In this document: positions 51,190 through 62,039 of the stretch, piece by piece
How the letters are laid out: each line of letters opens with the position of its first letter
Numbering within the stretch: the stretch's first letter is position 1
Origin: Taenia hydatigena
Lineage: Eukaryota; Platyhelminthes; Cestoda; Cyclophyllidea; Taeniidae
Length of the DNA: 64,000 nt
Assembly (NCBI GenBank): GCA_036345935.2
Contig: JADWOT020001398.1
Span: forward strand, 62,001-126,000
Reading direction: 5' to 3'
Notes under the pieces: generated by a model
Told to the model about the DNA's origin: nothing
The model's database searches: none
What the model saw: the letters and a program-made list of their open reading frames with translations, nothing else
Program-made: the position numbers and the translations under genes

Positions 51190-53550
51190 GCTCATTCTTT
51201 ACCACGTTTGTGCAGCGTTTGTTAAAATTCAGCTTAAATATACAATGCCATTAGTGCCATGTGAAAATATTTTAAATATGACAATGGAGTCTGATAGGTC
51301 TTTCAGCCATTACCCCAGAATGTCCCTAAGTCTAAGCTTATTCTTTGAAAATAATAAACGATAATCCCAACAAAATTTGGCGGCAAAGGTAGCGTCTTGC
51401 AAAGATGTGATTTGACATGTCCCTTCCAGCGTTACAACGTAGATGATGCTTAAGATCGACGCCTCACACTCCATTGACATGCACGGATGTAGCTTTTGCG
51501 AAGCCAATGGTAAAACTATGAGATTATTAATCTTCCTTCCCTAGCGTCGCACAGTTAGCACTGATTAGTTAGAGCTAAATCAGGGAAAATACCATCTTAT
51601 AAGGTGCAGTTAACTCTTATTAGCCACGTGCAATCACTTCGCTTCTTCTCGCTATATGTAGATAGTCCACACCAAGAAACATGTCAAATTGGAGGTAAGC
51701 CCTTTCGTAAAGGAGTGACCTCAACAACTGGTCTCTTTAATCTAGTTATCTGGAGTGCAATTAACAAGGTCTTTTCCCACCGTTACTACTCAGAGGTTGT
51801 GAAGTGACGGGACGAGTTAAAGAAAATCAGGAAAGCGGGTCTGATTTAATCATCTTCCATATGCATCATAATTATGGCGCTAACATCTCCGATTACCGTG
51901 CTAGTCGATGTGTGAATTAGGGGTGGTAGTCGAGATATCGTTGGTTTTGCCATCCATTAAGTTAATTTGGTCGAGAATTTCCCTTGGTGAGATGCACATT
52001 GTTGTGACCTCACTTCGTTGCATGAGAGGTGGAGTAGTGATAAATGAGCACTCTTCTGTATCTGAAGTCTCCTCAGATTTTGGCGAAGCTAAGAAAGCTT
52101 TCCTGCATTTCCCAGTGTTTGTCAACACTTTCATTACAGGTGTTTTGAAAATCTAGATGATCAAGAAATTCACTGAATAGCTTTAGATTAGCTAGAGCAA
52201 AGACATGTCAAATGAACAACAAATGTTAAAAGCGGAACTTCAGCTGTTTAGAAAATAAGTCTACTTTTTCCACTGATACCATCGGTGCAGAAGCTGCCAT
52301 ACAATAATGCATAACAAAGTCAACATTTTTGTGTCAGAGTACGAAGATCACCGAACGACAAAAATATTGTAAAAGTGAAACAAGGATGTAAATGGTGTGT
52401 TCTGGGTTCAACAGCACCCGCCAACGTGCCAACAACACTGGTACCTCTGAATAACCCGATCATAGCTGAGGTCTACATCATTTTATCTAGTGAGCATAAG
52501 TTATTATGGATAAAATCCAGAGACCAGCGCTAACATTTATAATGTTTGCAAAATGAGAGGAATGCAGCACTGAATGTTTGTTCAAAGAATAAAGTTGTTC
52601 CCTCAAGTGGAATGAAGAAGGTTCCATATTACTCTTGGCCCAAATTTTTACTACTAATTGAAAGGCCATCATCGAGTGACTACCATTGCGCAGCAGCAAA
52701 CAATCAGATGGCTGAAAAGGGGTAGGTAATGGAGAGTAGGGTAGTGAAAGGGAAGAAAGGAGAGACTTATTCACAGTCAACTTGGTGATTGTCCTATTTA
52801 TACTTATCCATTAAGTTTGCGGTCAGAGATAGCACTCGTATAAATAGTCATTTCGATGATTCATGAGGTGATACGGTTAAAAATGTTTCTAGTGTCTGGC
52901 TTTTCCTCTTGTCTAAGAAGCTACAGATCCTGAATTCGAACAGAGTTTGTTTTTCTTCAAGGGAATATTTTTATAAGCATGGAGGCATTATTGAACAGCA
53001 TTAAAGATGAACTTCGCCTTTGCTATTGCTTCAAAAGTTTTGGACGGTTGGACTTGACGTGCGAGTTCGGGTGCGATTCGAGTAAACACCCGTTACGGCA
53101 TTACTGACTATAAATGAGTAGCCTGGTGCCTCAAGATGCGTGATCGAATCACAGCCGATCAATCCGCCAAATTTTGATGGACTGAATGCAATTCGCGTAA
53201 CCTTTTGCACAATCACTTTGGCACACTATCAAGCGGTTTTGGTGCCTGTTTCAAGGAGAGGTGAAATTCATTAGCGTCACTGCGAGAACTCTGCTGAGGC
53301 ATCGAGAGTTGTCTGATGAGGGTGAAGATGATGGCGTGAGGTTCATTTTACACCCGCATAATACTAACTTGTCCATAACTCAGTTGAGTCAGTTTGTAGA
53401 CTCTTGCATGTAGATGGAATATCCTTGCACTGGCGCAACGGGTCTTTTCATTTGGTTGTGAAGGCTGGCACCAAACATGAATGTCAATTCGCATACGATG
53501 TGCACTTTAATGTCCATGAGACACATTAGGATTTGAATTTTACCTAATAG
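51190..53550. other. No recognised gene
   Basis: Background sequence. Complementary frames near 51901-52156 are open on both strands with no recognisable motif. Confidence 0.5.
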
Positions 53551-53559
53551 AAAGATCAC

Positions 53560-54000
53560 ATTGTATCTAGATCATCGGCAAACATAAAGCTGGCTCAGCA
53601 GAATGGATGTGAGTGTGTGATTGCAGCATTTTCATTTCTTTGCTGTTAGGTTGTTGGAGAAGATATGCGTAGGAGGGCGGGCATTGAGGGGCGAAGAGGT
53701 GGAATGTGTAACGCAAGGGAGACAAAAGAATGATCTGGTAAGTGTGTTCGCAATCAGACACGAAGATGAACAAGTTGAACTAGAAGTTTTTCTCTGCTTG
53801 CTACAGTTACTTTATTCTGTGTTCACATGGATGCGATGCAGTTGGTGGTGGCGATGTTTGAGTGTGGAAGTAGACTTCTGACCAGTAGCCATTTTAATGG
53901 CTGAGTGTGTGGCCAAAAGTGTGCGCTCGGAGCTATCGTTTAGCAAAAGCGTAATATTTTGCATACTATCAGCGTTGGAGCTGATGTCGCCGCAGGACAT
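53560..54000 (-). repeat. Possible weak family X piece
   Basis: The minus strand encodes SNADSMQNITLLLND, resembling SALSAMQNALVRAF in copy 4, and is followed by a pyrimidine-rich stretch. Similarity is limited to a short block, so membership is tentative. Confidence 0.2.
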
Positions 54001-54383
54001 GGAGTCGCTTCCTAGTGTGCCATCGCGTTAGTGATATGATGGGCATTAGTGTATAAGGCGTAGCAGGTTTACGTTGAAGTACATCGTGGGCGCATCTATT
54101 CCCGTGTTCTAGTAATTAAGAGCGAGGTTAGTACTCAAATGAGGATGTTGTTCAAAAATTGATCGTTACTTTCTTTCTGTGGAAGACTTGTCGATATATC
54201 ATTTGCTGGAACATTTGTCCATTTCCAAATTGCTTATTTCTTGATGCATTTGCTCGCCTTTCATGTGCTTCAATAGCCTCATTTCAATTAACGGTGGTTG
54301 ACTTTTGTGAAGCGCTCATTTACTTGTGCGAGAGTGTAGGGTGTCATTTGTTGACAAGGCTTCTTAGTCGACTAAATGACATT

Positions 54384-54400
54384 CGGTGGTGGTGGTGGTG
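54384..54400. repeat. GGT trinucleotide run
   Basis: About five GGT units on the plus strand. A short microsatellite with no coding context. Confidence 0.8.
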
Positions 54401-54689
54401 AAAGTTGGCTTAGTAATAGCGAGTACGATGGTTACATCGATATCTGATTGTAAAATAGCGCAGTATAGCATGGAATAAGGAAGGCCCAGCTCATGGTATC
54501 GTAGAGTAGTATGAAATGGTTAGGGCAAAAAGGAAGCATCCACCCTCACCACCTAGCATGGACGCCATTGACATAAGCCATAAGCCCTTTTCCTTAGTAA
54601 ACAACCAGCCGGCCAACTGCTGCTGCTTCATTGCTTACACATTTTGCTGCCTAACAAGGTCAAAGAAGGTATGAGGCTAGTGAGAATAC

Positions 54690-54950
54690 GCTGTCATGCT
54701 TTCATGCCCTCCTATCATCTGTCAGTACTTCACCAGCACCCGCTACCACCATCGACACAGCAGCAGCAAAAACAACGCTGTACTTGTCACCTCTGACCTC
54801 ATACGCGCTAACCTCTCCACCTGTCAACAACCGTCCATCAGCACGGCCGATTATCCACCCACTCATGCAATCAATCGTCTGTTCTCCTGCTCAATACTAC
54901 TTCACCCTACGACCGCTGTGAATGTGGATATGCCGATCTGATGCACAAGG
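54690..54950 (+). repeat. Possible weak family X piece
   Basis: A CA/CT-rich plus strand is open in two frames. The block SSSKNNAVLVTSDLI weakly resembles the SA...NALVRAF block of copies 3 and 4. Tentative. Confidence 0.2.
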
Positions 54951-54999
54951 GCGATGACTTGAGCGCATCAAAGGTATTCACTGATGTGACTTTGAGAAA

Positions 55000-56140
55000 G
55001 AGGCAGAGAAAGGAGCAGAAAGGGGGGAAGGACGATGGGACGCCAGAAACAAACTGACGGGTTTGCTGATTGACCCAAAATCTCCCTAAACTACCCTACA
55101 GTGCTTCCCTACACCGCCCTGTTGGCCTCATCAGTGGGACGAGCAAAGATGAATGCAATGTGCGATGTGGTGTTGAAAGTGGGCGTTAACGCGTTTACAC
55201 ATCCACCACGATCTTTCTCCATCCGTCCACCCCTCAGCTTCAACGCCGCCTAGGCGACGACGGCTTAGAGGACATGGTTCTGGTATTTTAGGTATAGGCT
55301 ATGTACATGGCAGTGACGGTCTTGCACTTCGTGTGCTCAGTGTTCATGATGGGGTCGCGAATGAGGGTGCCTGGGAAGGCCTTGTGAAAACAGCGATCTC
55401 CTTACAAATTGGCTCATTAATTCTAAACACCTATCGTGGACTTATAAGAGGTTGGAATGCGCTTGAAGTGTACGCAAGACGAAAAATAATCTGGCAGACC
55501 AGTTTCGTCAATGTTCATAATCAAAATACGCGAAGCTTGAATAATTCGAGCGCACATCCAGACGTGGAGTGTGATTACGTTACCATTCCTTTAGCGAATA
55601 TCACTCGAAAGTTAGACGAAAACCTTAACTAGTCGAACCCGTCAGACATTTGACAACGACGAAGTACATTTCGCGTGCTGTGGACAAACACCATTCGGTT
55701 TGTAGTCATCACAAAGCAAAACCACACCAAACGTCACTCAAAGTGCTCACTCTACAACTGGGTAGTACACGCAATGTGAGTCAATTTATTGGGTGGTCTA
55801 AGCACAGGTTCGTCGCAAACTACAACCGACCGTATTCAACCATCAGGCAGCAGTCCTAGCATTTTAGATCTTGGCAAATAAGGATAATCTTTCTAAAGGA
55901 ACATATAATGCAGGCGGAAGTCTTGCAAGCATTATAGCGAAATCTAGCACACAGCATTAGTAAAGAAAATTTGGATTTTACAAATAAATGACAGTCGACT
56001 AATAAGAGTCTTCATAGTTTTCGGCTGGTTTAAAGAATAGGAAAAAAGACAACTGCCTAAGCTAAATTTCAGTGACTATTGATTAGCCAAATAAATGTTC
56101 AGGTTAATCCCGTCAGCGTTTATAATAGGAAAGGGAAGAG
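55000..56140. other. No recognised gene
   Basis: A frame at 55333-55632 (plus, 99 codons) is followed by 55650-55859 in another frame. Neither has a motif I recognise. Confidence 0.5.
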
Positions 56141-56143
56141 AAC

Positions 56144-56449
56144 TTGCAGTTCGAACAAAGTTGGCGTCGTAAAATCCCCTCTCCATCTTTTCCGCAAGAT
56201 CACGACGAGCAAATAAACCACTGGTGCTGCATATCCCGCCATCTCATGAGATCATTCGTCTCCACCATCTACAGTACCTGCACGCTCCATATCACACCGA
56301 CGAACTGCCACGTCACCAAATTCATAGCTTCAACGGAAGGCACAAAGGCAACAGAACCATTAGCATTAGTGTCCTCGATTTCAGAAGCGACAACAGCAAT
56401 CAGCAAGTCGGTGGCACCATCTGCCTGCCACTCATCAACGCTGTCATAG
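56144..56449 (+). CDS. Open frame in family X copy 2, 5' domain
   Basis: A 101-codon frame aligned with 20854-20375: LHIT, EPLALVSSIS and CHSSTLS keep their spacing. A second frame over the same DNA (56224-56646, 140 codons) is also open and shows GGTICLPLINAVID against GGSIDLPLINAVMD in copy 1. The two copies therefore agree in two overlapping frames, and I cannot say with certainty which was translated. The first frame aligns over a longer span. Confidence 0.3.
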   Translation: MQFEQSWRRKIPSPSFPQDHDEQINHWCCISRHLMRSFVSTIYSTCTLHITPTNCHVTKFIASTEGTKATEPLALVSSISEATTAISKSVAPSACHSSTLS

Positions 56450-58469
56450 ATGTGCGCTACCACCTAATACAAAAGGAGTACAAAGAAGTACAGTTGGCGG
56501 GCAAGGGCTATCAGTGGAATGAGGAATTTGGCGAAATAGACGCACAATGGGAAAGGCGAGGTCAAGGATGCGGTGCTTCTACGCCTCCACACAGGAGGCG
56601 TCACCCGCGCCAGCGCCATGTGCAGCACTGCAGCAGCAGAAAGTGATTGGCATTTCGAGGAGACTGTTGGCGGCTATTCCAAGTTGACGGTCTTGGTGAT
56701 GATATTGCAGCGGGAAGCTCGAAGTTGTTAAGACGTGTCGCTTCAATGGTCATGTGTCGGCCACCGCCTTTATCGCATCGCACTCCTTGTCTGTTAGGAA
56801 AGCGGGGATAACGGCAAAAATCGATGTTACTGATTAACGAGGTATAAAGGCGGTTGGTGAAAATGACAGCGGGATAGATGGAAAAACTCACAATCAGGCA
56901 CTAAAGGGTAGCCATTAACTCAAAATTGAATAATTATAAAGTCAAAGCACTGCAATGAAATCGGTGTTTGTACATAAAGTCCATCACACAAACACCTTGC
57001 TGTGCTCATGACAAAGACTAGCCCAACATTCCTGCGTAACGCCCCCACTATATGCGAATCGGATGCAAGTTCTTCACTTCATTCCTCGAGGCAGAGCCTG
57101 TGGACACATTAACGTCAAAAACACTTCTGATCGGCCTCGTTAGTGCATCCGCCACCAATTCGCCTCTGTGAATTTACAAGGTCAAGTTCTACCTCCACAC
57201 TGAGATACCACGGTGACTAGGATGAATCTGGACTACCATCACATATGAACGTAATATTTTCTCACGTGCAGTTCATACGTCTTGTTGCCATCTTCGCTGC
57301 AGAGTACTAACTTGGGCCAAACCACACAGATAATCAGTTGTGCCAGCTCAACCTAACAACTGAATTGTGATGGGTACTAGTACCTTAATACTAATTAATA
57401 ATTTGGAAGCACCAAAGGGAAATGGCAACGCTACCAGATTCCAACGGAGATGCATGTAAGGAAATGCAAAAATCACACCAGAGACCACGGTGATGACCCC
57501 CCACAGACAAGCAATAGGCCACGAAGGTGTAAAAGGGACACCACGACCCTACGTGTTCATCTGCTAGCTCGTGTCCAATGCAAGCAATATCCATCTAAAA
57601 GGGCCACCAAATGACCGATTCACAGAGTACGTTACAGAAAACGGATGAACCCTCAAAACATGACTTCACCCATTTTATTCTCAAAGGATTTACAACAGAT
57701 TAGATGTTCATTGTTTTTTTCATCAAAAAACTGTCTGCATAAAACAAATGCAATCATCCACCAAGAACACTCCTACGCTTGTTTCACAGCTCTAACCTCA
57801 CCCAACATGCTTACAGCACTTCACATCAGCCAATTATAAACAAATAAGGAAAGGACGTTCAAGAGACGACATTAGGCCACTCTGCATTAATCAGCGCATC
57901 AAATGCATGCAACGTTGGTAAGACGACAGTGAACACTTACTGTACCTCCTACAAGGCAACAGAATCACCAAGACCTCAGCTGCACTCACGGCCGAGAAAA
58001 GAAGCGCGGAAATAATCCATCTCGTGACACCTGCAGTCCCACCAAGGACGCAACACCGCGAGCGTTCGCCTTCACTGCATTTCTCCACCTCATCCAAGGA
58101 GTGCTAAATTAATCACACATTATCAAATTGGGCAGCAAGCTTTATGATGAAAGAGTGCCAAGTCTTTTGACGCACCAACGACTGCACAGCGAAGAGGGGG
58201 CATTGATCATATCCTTTACAACTGAAAAATGGCGTGTAGTAGCATTTTTTGGAAGCGTATAAATCATATCCATATGCGGAAATCATTCCAGCTCACCACC
58301 TGCTGCTAAAGACATGTAATTTACCTAGGAAGATATCAAATTCCCGCATAAAAAGGCCTAAATAACATCACGAGCTGGAAATAAACCATCGATTTGTGAT
58401 TCTAGCATTGTCGAATCCAAGCTATTTCGCATCTCCTCTCACGTCCACGCTCAGACGATTTTTAGTGTT

Positions 58470-58655
58470 ATGCCATCTCTTAGTGGAACGATGGATGCGT
58501 TACACCCAAACCGCTTTCCCACCTTTCCAACAATCATAATTCTTTATCCATTCACCGAAGTCAGCATGCAACTTTTCATTTGCACTTGTCGTTGCAGTCA
58601 GCAACTTCTTTATCGACTAGAGCAAAGGAAAGGAAGCCATGCAAGCGCAATGTGA
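58470..58655 (+). CDS. Open frame in family X copy 2, conserved block
   Basis: Sixty-one codons matching the 18492-18180 block of copy 1 (TMDALHPNRFPTF; LLYRLEQRKGS). It stops at TGA, where copy 1 remains open, and the GTAAGT of copy 1 is ATAAGT here. Probably non-functional. Confidence 0.35.
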   Translation: MPSLSGTMDALHPNRFPTFPTIIILYPFTEVSMQLFICTCRCSQQLLYRLEQRKGSHASAM

Positions 58656-59760
58656 TAAGTGAACTCCTACAATGAACTACTAGAATGACTGCAGCCAACA
58701 GTTTTAGTTCAGCTATGCGCTAGAGACGAAAATCTGGGCTAGAGATTTGCACCACACAATCGCTGCATTATCCGCTTACAGTTTCCTCGAATCAATTTTG
58801 TTGTTTCTTCAATGAATGCAACATAACCAAGACGGTTACCTCTAATTCGTCTCAATTAGTTCGAATGCTATCAAGCGGCAAGTCCATCGATTTAATACGC
58901 GATTCGTCAGCCACAAATGAAGTAGTGGCAACAAATAATAGTAAAATCAGACTCCTCACCTTTCATCATGACTTGCAAAAGACTTACAACAGCCAAAATT
59001 AGCAGACACTACCCTAATTTAAAGTGCGCTTAGGCATTTAATTACGCAAGTTAATAGAATCTGAGCATTTCATCACAAGCATCACACGAACCACGATTTC
59101 AGCAAGCCTCAAAATCCGCTAGCCACACTTTCATGCCAATAATAAAGGGTTACCTATGCATACGCATAAAATAAGTTAAAAAATTTCAAATATGAATGCT
59201 CACATACCTGGACTCGTGAGTGCGAACCACGAACCATGCACGGCGACGAACACACTCAAGTCATCTCTTCATACATACCGCTAGATACATAAGAGGGGTA
59301 TTAGGTACGATGAAAGCAAATAGTTGTCGCAGGAATTCTAATCTGCCTTAGGTATCACAGTGAAAACATAACTTCTCTTATTTAAATAATAAGACTAAGC
59401 AAATGCAGTTTTGCAAGGCATTTGCAGGACACTCTAAACACAAGGTTACAATTTTAATGATTTTCACGCCACAAACAAGGTCTTAGTGAGTCGTTCCTTA
59501 GGTTATTCTTTACTAACTAGCTACCTTTGTGCCAAGTCTGATTTTTTTAGGTTTTTCACAACCCACGTTCGTTGGCGATATAATAGTGTAATGCTTACTT
59601 TTCTTTAAACGTACATCGTAAGCGAGGGCAGGAACACAATTTGAATCTCTCGGTTTCGACACAGGCGATTCTACAACATACTGGTAATACGCTATTGATT
59701 GACCGCTTCGTCTAGGATGATTAAGACGTCACAGAGTAATGGACCTTCTCGTATTAGGCA

Positions 59761-59947
59761 GTAGTACTTTGTTTGTTTGTACTATCGGTTTTCGGTTAGG
59801 GTCATAGGGGTGGACATCTTGCCTGAGCTGCGTAGGCTGGCCGCTGGGTCATGGCAGCTGTCTATTTCCACTCTGTCCGTTGAATATACATATTTCGCCC
59901 TAGTATTCTGCCTTCCCTTGCCTTCGAGGGAGCCTCGGGACGCTACA
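59761..59947 (+). repeat. 5' LTR
   Basis: Starts GTAGTACTTTGTTTG (initial T lost) and ends CCTCGGGACGCTACA. Contains TTGAATATACATATT, a possible TATA box shared by all copies. Confidence 0.85.
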
Positions 59948-59948
59948 T

Positions 59949-59960
59949 TGGTGGCAGCGG
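59949..59960 (+). other. Primer-binding site
   Basis: TGGTGGCAGCGG begins two bases after the 5' LTR, the expected place. It starts with TGG, complementary to a tRNA CCA end. The primer tRNA would end CCGCTGCCACCA; I cannot say which tRNA that is. Confidence 0.6.
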
Positions 59961-60460
59961 AAAGCGGTCCCAACTCTATAGGCTTTCTATCCCGATCTCT
60001 ACCGCCTGCTGCACGTTGCATCGGTGTGAAGGAAGCGCATGTGCTACGGATGGGCCACGGATGGGCCACGGATAACGCCTGCCTCTGGCATCTACTCCAT
60101 CCCCATGTTCTACAAGAGAGGTATTAACAACTGAAGCGACACTAGCCACAAACCACCTCAAAGTTTCGTTACGAAGATTACCTTAATATAGTTGCTTAAG
60201 GAGAACGGCTTGCTAACACCCCCCTATGGACATACTGATGTTCGGCAGAACCACTTATTCTGGATTTTGTTTCCGGGCCAAACGAAACTCAAAGTCTAAT
60301 GCACTGCCAAGAGTGATCATTGACGTTGGTGTCAAGCATCGCCTCAATCGCGTCGAATGTTGGCGACTGGCATGATTAGCTCGTTGGTGCTTCTTGCAGC
60401 ACTGACTACGTTGTGATGGCTAATGCTGGTGTACCAAGGGGCGCGTCGGGGACGACGCTC

Positions 60461-60478
60461 GAAGGAGAAGAGGGGCAA
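60461..60478 (+). other. Polypurine tract
   Basis: GAAGGAGAAGAGGGGCAA directly before the 3' LTR, with a matching GAAAGAGGAGAGAGGCAA at 42128-42145. Confidence 0.8.
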
Positions 60479-60864
60479 TGTAGTGCTTTGATTCTTTGTA
60501 CTGGCGGTTTTCGGTCAGGGTCATAGGGGTGGCCATCTTGCCCTAACTGCGTAGGCTGGCCGCTGGGCCATGGCAGTGGCCTATTTCCCTCTGTCCGTTG
60601 AATATATATACATATATTGTAGCGTCCCGAGGCTCCCTTGAAGGCAAAAGAAGGCGGAATGCTGGCGTTGAATATATATATTCACTGGACAGAGGGAAAA
60701 GGGCTGCTGGCATGGCCTGGAGGCCAGCCCACGCAGCTAGGGCAATACGGCCACCTCTGTGACCTTGACAGAAACCGGTAGTTCTAACAAACAAAGTACT
60801 ACATATATATTCCACCCTAGCATTCTGCCTTCTCTTGCCTTCGAGGGGGCCTCGGGACGCTACA
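60479..60864 (+). repeat. 3' LTR, split by a nested solo LTR
   Basis: Starts TGTAGTGCTTTGATTC and ends GGGCCTCGGGACGCTACA. Removing 60618-60803 and one copy of TATAT leaves about 195 bases, matching the 187-189 of the other LTRs. Confidence 0.85.
60618..60803 (-). mobile_element. Nested solo LTR in reverse orientation
   Basis: A 186-base LTR of the same family, reading TGTAGCGTCCCGAGG at its left and AAAGTACTACA at its right on the plus strand. It is flanked by TATAT at 60613-60617 and 60804-60808, a 5-bp target duplication within the AT-rich part of the host LTR. Both termini are intact. No internal sequence remains, as expected after recombination between two LTRs. Confidence 0.85.
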
Positions 60865-60999
60865 AGGCATAGGCAGAGGATCTGTGTAGGAGGTTCTCTC
60901 ACTTACCTCTTTCCACCCTTACTATTAAACGGCTGAATGCGCTTAAACTTTTCTGTTAAAAGCAAGAGCGTAGAGAAAGATACTGTAGAAGAGTTCAAG

Positions 61000-61560
61000 G
61001 GAGAGGGACCACGCTGCTTCGCGATCAGGTTCAAATTGTTCCTTCGCCTCTGGCCTACAAAGCACTTTTGGAGAAGATAAGCATTACATCTGTGCACTGT
61101 TAGCATGAATTACTGAGGTATTGGCTCTAGAAAGTGGAGGACTCGGCTAGTTGTCCATAGCTGGACCAAACGCTATGCTACTACTGATTAGCATGGTAAT
61201 GGGAATATTCAGCCCAAAAATTTGCACTTTTGTTGGCTGTTCAGCTCGCAGTCTCGTCTACGGTCACTTGGACGATCACCGTACCTTCGTCGGGTGGCCT
61301 AACCTCTGGGCCACGCTACAAGCACAAATTATTTCTACGTGAGGAATATAGTTGTTCTGCTCAAGTGGTATGCCTACTTTTATCCTCGGGTAAGTCGCAA
61401 AGTTCTACAGTTACCTTTGTTGAATTAGTGCATTATGTGATTACGTATAAATCGTACACATCGACGCCTAGATAAGGCTGGGGGCACAACCACACGCATT
61501 TTTGTCGCTAACGGTTGATGACATGGCTCATTAGACGCTTTCGTGGACTGGAAATTGCAC
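61000..61560. other. No recognised gene
   Basis: A frame at 61230-61475 passes a GTAAGTCG donor-like site at 61390, but competing frames are equally open and no acceptor is evident. Confidence 0.45.
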
Positions 61561-61570
61561 GAAACACGTG

Positions 61571-62031
61571 TTAGGGAATACAAAGTACATAAGTAAGGGA
61601 AACGCATTTGTGCAGAATAATGGATGCACGAATTGTCTGCAGTTTGTTGACCCATCCACAATTAGGGTCAGCTGTAGCACTGAGAAGGGCCACAAGGGCA
61701 TAAAATAGGAAATTGTCGGTAGGAGAATGCTTTTCAGTCATCCAACAAAGGCGATGCAACCAAAGCTCTGCTTACTCTTTTCAAAATGGGTAGGCACCTC
61801 AACTACGTGACTGGCATTGTCATGGGTTCGAGGAAGAGGATTCGTAAAATCGAAGTTTGCCATGGGTCCCTTGATCTTGTCAAGTGTCAGACTGGCTTCT
61901 GCTGGCTCATCTGATTCAGGTGGCATTACGTTCGTCAGGGGTGCAATGGAGACTGCGATGTACAAGCGACATCTCCCTGTCGTATGCAGCCTCGAGAAGC
62001 AAGGAATCATGTTGATCACCCAAGAAGCCAA
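61571..62031 (-). pseudogene. Possible broken coding stretch, unknown
   Basis: Two minus frames abut: 62031-61738 (97 codons, acidic middle PESDEPAEASLTLDKIK, then THFEKSKQSFG) and 61759-61571 (62 codons, with FLFYALVALLSATADP). Composition is protein-like and the order is consistent with one frameshift. There is no domain match or splice evidence, so chance remains likely. Confidence 0.22.
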
Positions 62032-62039
62032 TTGAGGTG

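Larger units (their letters stand above)
56144..59170 (+). repeat. Family X, long copy 2 (inverted relative to copy 1)
   Basis: Aligns block for block with the minus strand of 17760-20880. Non-coding blocks match too, for example plus-strand AGACTAGCCCAACATTCCTG at 57014 against the copy 1 minus strand near 19843-19824. The tails match at CACAAATGAAGTAGTGGCAA (58912) and near the 3' limit at TCAGCAAGCC..AAAATCCGCTAGCCACACTTTCATG. In-frame stops (for example after 56750 and 57170), a changed splice-like site (ATAAGTG at about 58652) and an extra 78-81 bases at about 57956-58036 show decay relative to copy 1. Function unknown. Confidence 0.75.
59756..60869 (+). mobile_element. Miniature LTR retrotransposon (TRIM-like), complete ends
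   Basis: Flanked by a perfect 5-bp target duplication, AGGCA at 59756-59760 and 60865-60869. It has a 5' LTR (59761-59947), an internal region of only 531 bases (59948-60478) and a 3' LTR (60479-60864, including a nested insertion). The LTRs have TGTAG...CTACA ends, with the first T missing in the 5' LTR. The internal region is far too short for gag or pol and has no long frame, so replication must have used proteins from another element. Excluding the nested insert it is about 0.9 kb, in the size class of terminal-repeat retrotransposons in miniature. The alternative is an autonomous element that lost its middle. The fragment at 41985-42334 shows the family has moved more than once. Confidence 0.85.

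Noticed and set aside
53040..53110. GGTGCGATTCGAGTAAACACCC, considered as a tRNA T arm
   Set aside because: No acceptor stem or A box at the right distance.
59777..60127. 116-codon open frame
   Set aside because: It crosses the 5' LTR into the leader of the miniature element and has no retroelement domain, so it is a by-product of the repeat.
61230..61475. Possible exon ending at a GTAAGTCG donor
   Set aside because: Two frames are equally open, no acceptor with a pyrimidine tract is found, and the product has no recognisable domain.
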